Positions 62,660-64,000 of a DNA stretch of 64,000 nucleotides are shown one piece after another; position 1 is the stretch's first letter; every line of letters begins with the position of its first letter. The translations under genes were made by a program, and so were the position numbers. The DNA comes from Deinococcus metalli (GTDB lineage: Bacteria > Deinococcota > Deinococci > Deinococcales > Deinococcaceae), in NCBI RefSeq assembly GCF_014201805.1, contig NZ_JACHFK010000001.1, forward strand, positions 744,001 through 808,000, given 5' to 3'. The notes under the pieces are model-generated. The model saw nothing but the letters and a program-made list of their open reading frames with translations. It did no database searches and was not told where the DNA came from.

Positions 62660-62665
62660 AGTCTA
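62660..62665 (-). promoter_or_regulatory. -10 box of the class III aminotransferase gene
   Basis: TAGACT on the minus strand ends 7 nt before the ATG at 62652, inside the last codons of the rhodanese gene. Confidence 0.55.
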
Positions 62666-62956
62666 GCCGGGGCGCGTACGACCGAGTTCGCGCAGCAGGG
62701 CCGGCACCCCGCCGGGGTACGCGTGGGCGTCCAGTCCGTCGGCCCGCAGGTACCGGGCGGCCAGGCCGGAGCGCACGCCGCGCTCGCAGACCACCACCAG
62801 GGGCGCTGTCAGGGGCGCCAGGGCGTGCTGGCCCTCCTCGATGGCGTCCAGCGTGACGGCCACGACCGGCAGGGGAATCAAGCCGTCCAGAGGCTGGGCG
62901 GCGCGCAGGTCGTCCGGCCGCAGGTCGATCACGGTGCCGGTGTCGGGCAGGGTCAT
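62663..62956 (-). CDS. single-domain rhodanese
   Basis: A 97-residue rhodanese-like protein. The active-site loop CERGVRSG places the catalytic Cys at residue 57, and VIDLRPDDL is the usual N-terminal motif. Such small proteins carry sulfur as a persulfide. It diverges from a second rhodanese gene with 60 nt between start codons; both have leaderless-type -10 boxes. The class III aminotransferase follows on the same strand. Confidence 0.88.
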   Translation of the reverse strand: MTLPDTGTVIDLRPDDLRAAQPLDGLIPLPVVAVTLDAIEEGQHALAPLTAPLVVVCERGVRSGLAARYLRADGLDAHAYPGGVPALLRELGRTRPG

Positions 62957-62962
62957 GACCCG

Positions 62963-62968
62963 AGCATA
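62963..62968 (-). promoter_or_regulatory. -10 box of the minus-strand rhodanese gene
   Basis: TATGCT on the minus strand ends 6 nt before the ATG at 62956. Confidence 0.6.
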
Positions 62969-63003
62969 GATCGGGGCCGCACATTCCGAGTGGGGCGGTC
63001 AGG

Positions 63004-63009
63004 TATCCT
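63004..63009 (+). promoter_or_regulatory. -10 box of the plus-strand rhodanese gene
   Basis: TATCCT ends 7 nt before the ATG at 63017. Confidence 0.6.
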
Positions 63010-63016
63010 GCTCCTC

Positions 63017-63331
63017 ATGGACGAAGTCACCCCGCAAGAAGGCCAGCGCCGCGTGCAGGCCGGCGCCCTGCTCGTCGACGTGCGCGAGCAGAACGAATAC
63101 GACGACGTGCACGCCGACGGCGCACAGCTCATCCCGCTGAGCGAGTTCGAGGCCCGTTACACCGAACTCCCGAAGGACGCCGACCTCGTGATGATCTGCC
63201 GCAGCGGCGCCCGCAGTGCCCGCGCCGGCGAATTCCTCGCGCAGCACGGCTACTCGAAGGTCGCCAACCTCACCGGCGGCACGAACGCGTGGGTCGAGGC
63301 GGGCCTGCCCAGCGTGAAGGGGCAGGGCTGA
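63017..63331 (+). CDS. single-domain rhodanese (GlpE/YgaP-like)
   Basis: A 104-residue sulfurtransferase domain. It has LLVDVREQNEY, the catalytic loop CRSGARS with Cys61, and the closing LTGGTNAWVEAG. It is more typical than the divergent copy at 62663. Its stop shares one base with the next ATG (TGATG), so it is coupled to the SufT-like gene, suggesting a role in supplying sulfur for iron-sulfur assembly. Confidence 0.92.
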   Translation: MDEVTPQEGQRRVQAGALLVDVREQNEYDDVHADGAQLIPLSEFEARYTELPKDADLVMICRSGARSARAGEFLAQHGYSKVANLTGGTNAWVEAGLPSVKGQG

Positions 63332-63690
63332 TGGACGACACGACTCCCCCGGTGGCCGACGCGGCGAGCAGCGGCCTGCCCAGCACCGAGCAGATCCTGG
63401 ACTCCCTGAAGGTCGTGAAAGACCCCGAGATTCCCGTGAATGTCGTGGACCTCGGCCTGATCTACGGCGTGGACATCGATCCGAACGGCGCGGTGGACAT
63501 CACCATGACCCTGACCAGCGTGGGCTGCCCCGTGCAGGACCTGATCCGCGCCGACGCGGAGATGGCCGTGGGCCGCCTGGACGGCGTGACCGACGTGAAC
63601 GTGGAGTTCGTGTGGACGCCGCCATGGGGCCCGGACAAGATGACCGAGGACGGCAAGCGCCAGATGCGGATGTTCGGCTTCAACGTGTGA
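63331..63690 (+). CDS. MIP18/DUF59 iron-sulfur assembly protein (SufT/PaaD-like)
   Basis: A 119-residue protein. The domain begins near residue 23 (LDSLKVVKDPEIPVNVVDLG) and carries the conserved TSVGCPVQD with its single Cys, followed by the VEFVWTPPWGPDKM segment. Family members help mature iron-sulfur proteins or the phenylacetate oxygenase; no paa genes are near, so a SufT-like role is favoured. The window holds several iron-sulfur enzymes that would need such a factor. A terminator follows. Confidence 0.92.
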   Translation: MDDTTPPVADAASSGLPSTEQILDSLKVVKDPEIPVNVVDLGLIYGVDIDPNGAVDITMTLTSVGCPVQDLIRADAEMAVGRLDGVTDVNVEFVWTPPWGPDKMTEDGKRQMRMFGFNV

Positions 63691-63712
63691 ACATCTAGGA
63701 ACTCAACACCAG

Positions 63713-63751
63713 CACCGTCCAACCGCTGATCTGGCAGTTGGACGGTGTTTT
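63713..63751 (+). terminator. rho-independent terminator after the SufT-like gene
   Basis: Perfect 11-bp stem (63713-63723 with 63737-63747), 13-nt loop, then TTTT. Confidence 0.9.
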
Positions 63752-63784
63752 GTCTGTCCGGTCGGGCGCTCCGGACGGCCTGCC

Positions 63785-64000
63785 TCAGTCGTCGCTGCTG
63801 CGGGCGATGCCGAGGATGTTCAGGAACTGCGCGAGGGCCATGGCGAAGCCGGCCACGTAGGTCAGGGCGGCGGCAGTCAGCACTGCACGGGCGCCGTTGC
63901 CCCCCTCGCCGCCGCCACTCAGGCCGCGCTGCTGGAGGTAGTTCAGGGCACGGCGGCTGGCGTCGAATTCGACGGGCAGCGTGACGAGGTGAAACAGCAG
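63785..64000 (-). CDS. YugP-like zinc metallopeptidase, C-terminal part
   Basis: The last 71 residues of a gene that continues beyond the window. LLFHLVTLPVEFDASRRAL and GARAVLTAAALTYVAGF match the C-terminal membrane region of the YugP family of membrane zinc peptidases. A Gly-rich insert (GGGEGGNG) sits between the two helices. The HExxH zinc motif would lie upstream, outside the window. It is convergent with the SufT-like operon. Confidence 0.8.
   Translation of the reverse strand: MLFHLVTLPVEFDASRRALNYLQQRGLSGGGEGGNGARAVLTAAALTYVAGFAMALAQFLNILGIARSSDD

Overview
This is a high-G+C chromosomal window from the genus Deinococcus or a very close relative. The evidence is the gene set (UvrC, UvrD, many Nudix hydrolases, hisS-aspS, gap-pgk-tpiA, isocitrate lyase) and the promoter style. 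About twenty genes have a TANNNT -10 box only 6-9 nt before the start codon and no ribosome binding site, the leaderless arrangement known from Deinococcus. No rRNA, tRNA, CRISPR array, insertion sequence or prophage was seen.

Layout. 1-9 kb: two alpha/beta hydrolases, aspS and hisS, a TIG-type lipoprotein, a lipid kinase, a tyrosine recombinase, lnt and a phosphoesterase. 9-15 kb: a class V aminotransferase, then a tightly coupled run of HAD phosphatase, M19 dipeptidase, NlpC/P60 endopeptidase, L-Ala-D/L-Glu epimerase and a Gfo/Idh oxidoreductase, best read as cytoplasmic murein-peptide recycling. 15-25 kb: uvrC, PAP2, lysC, gap-pgk-tpiA and asnS. 24.5-31 kb: a second lipid kinase, wecB-wecA, upp, a kinase-like protein, a degenerate HD-GYP protein and a cysteine-cluster protein. 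31-43 kb: subtilase lipoprotein, quinone-oxidoreductase-like enzyme, CNNM/CBS protein with cdd, aceA, NrnA-type DHH enzyme, beta-lactamase-fold lipoprotein, DegV.

43-64 kb: a FadF-type membrane iron-sulfur oxidoreductase with an unusual repetitive tail; a coupled operon MoxR / metallopeptidase-VWA / NudC / helical-repeat protein / Nudix; uvrD; a CDF metal exporter; a ForC-ForE-type formate dehydrogenase with FdhD; a class III aminotransferase; two rhodaneses with a SufT-like protein; and the end of a YugP-like peptidase.

The most notable unexplained signals are: (i) four copies of an intergenic element with the invariant layout GTGA-N6-TCAC-N14-GTGA, whose first part has the form of a CRP-family site; (ii) two GGATGGA-rich hairpins inserted inside operons; (iii) seven RK-x-W-x-P motifs in the FadF-like tail; (iv) an RDRM-like (DdrO-type) site upstream of uvrD; (v) operator-like palindromes over the promoters of the recombinase and the FadF-like gene; (vi) a small terminated leader RNA candidate before the CNNM gene.
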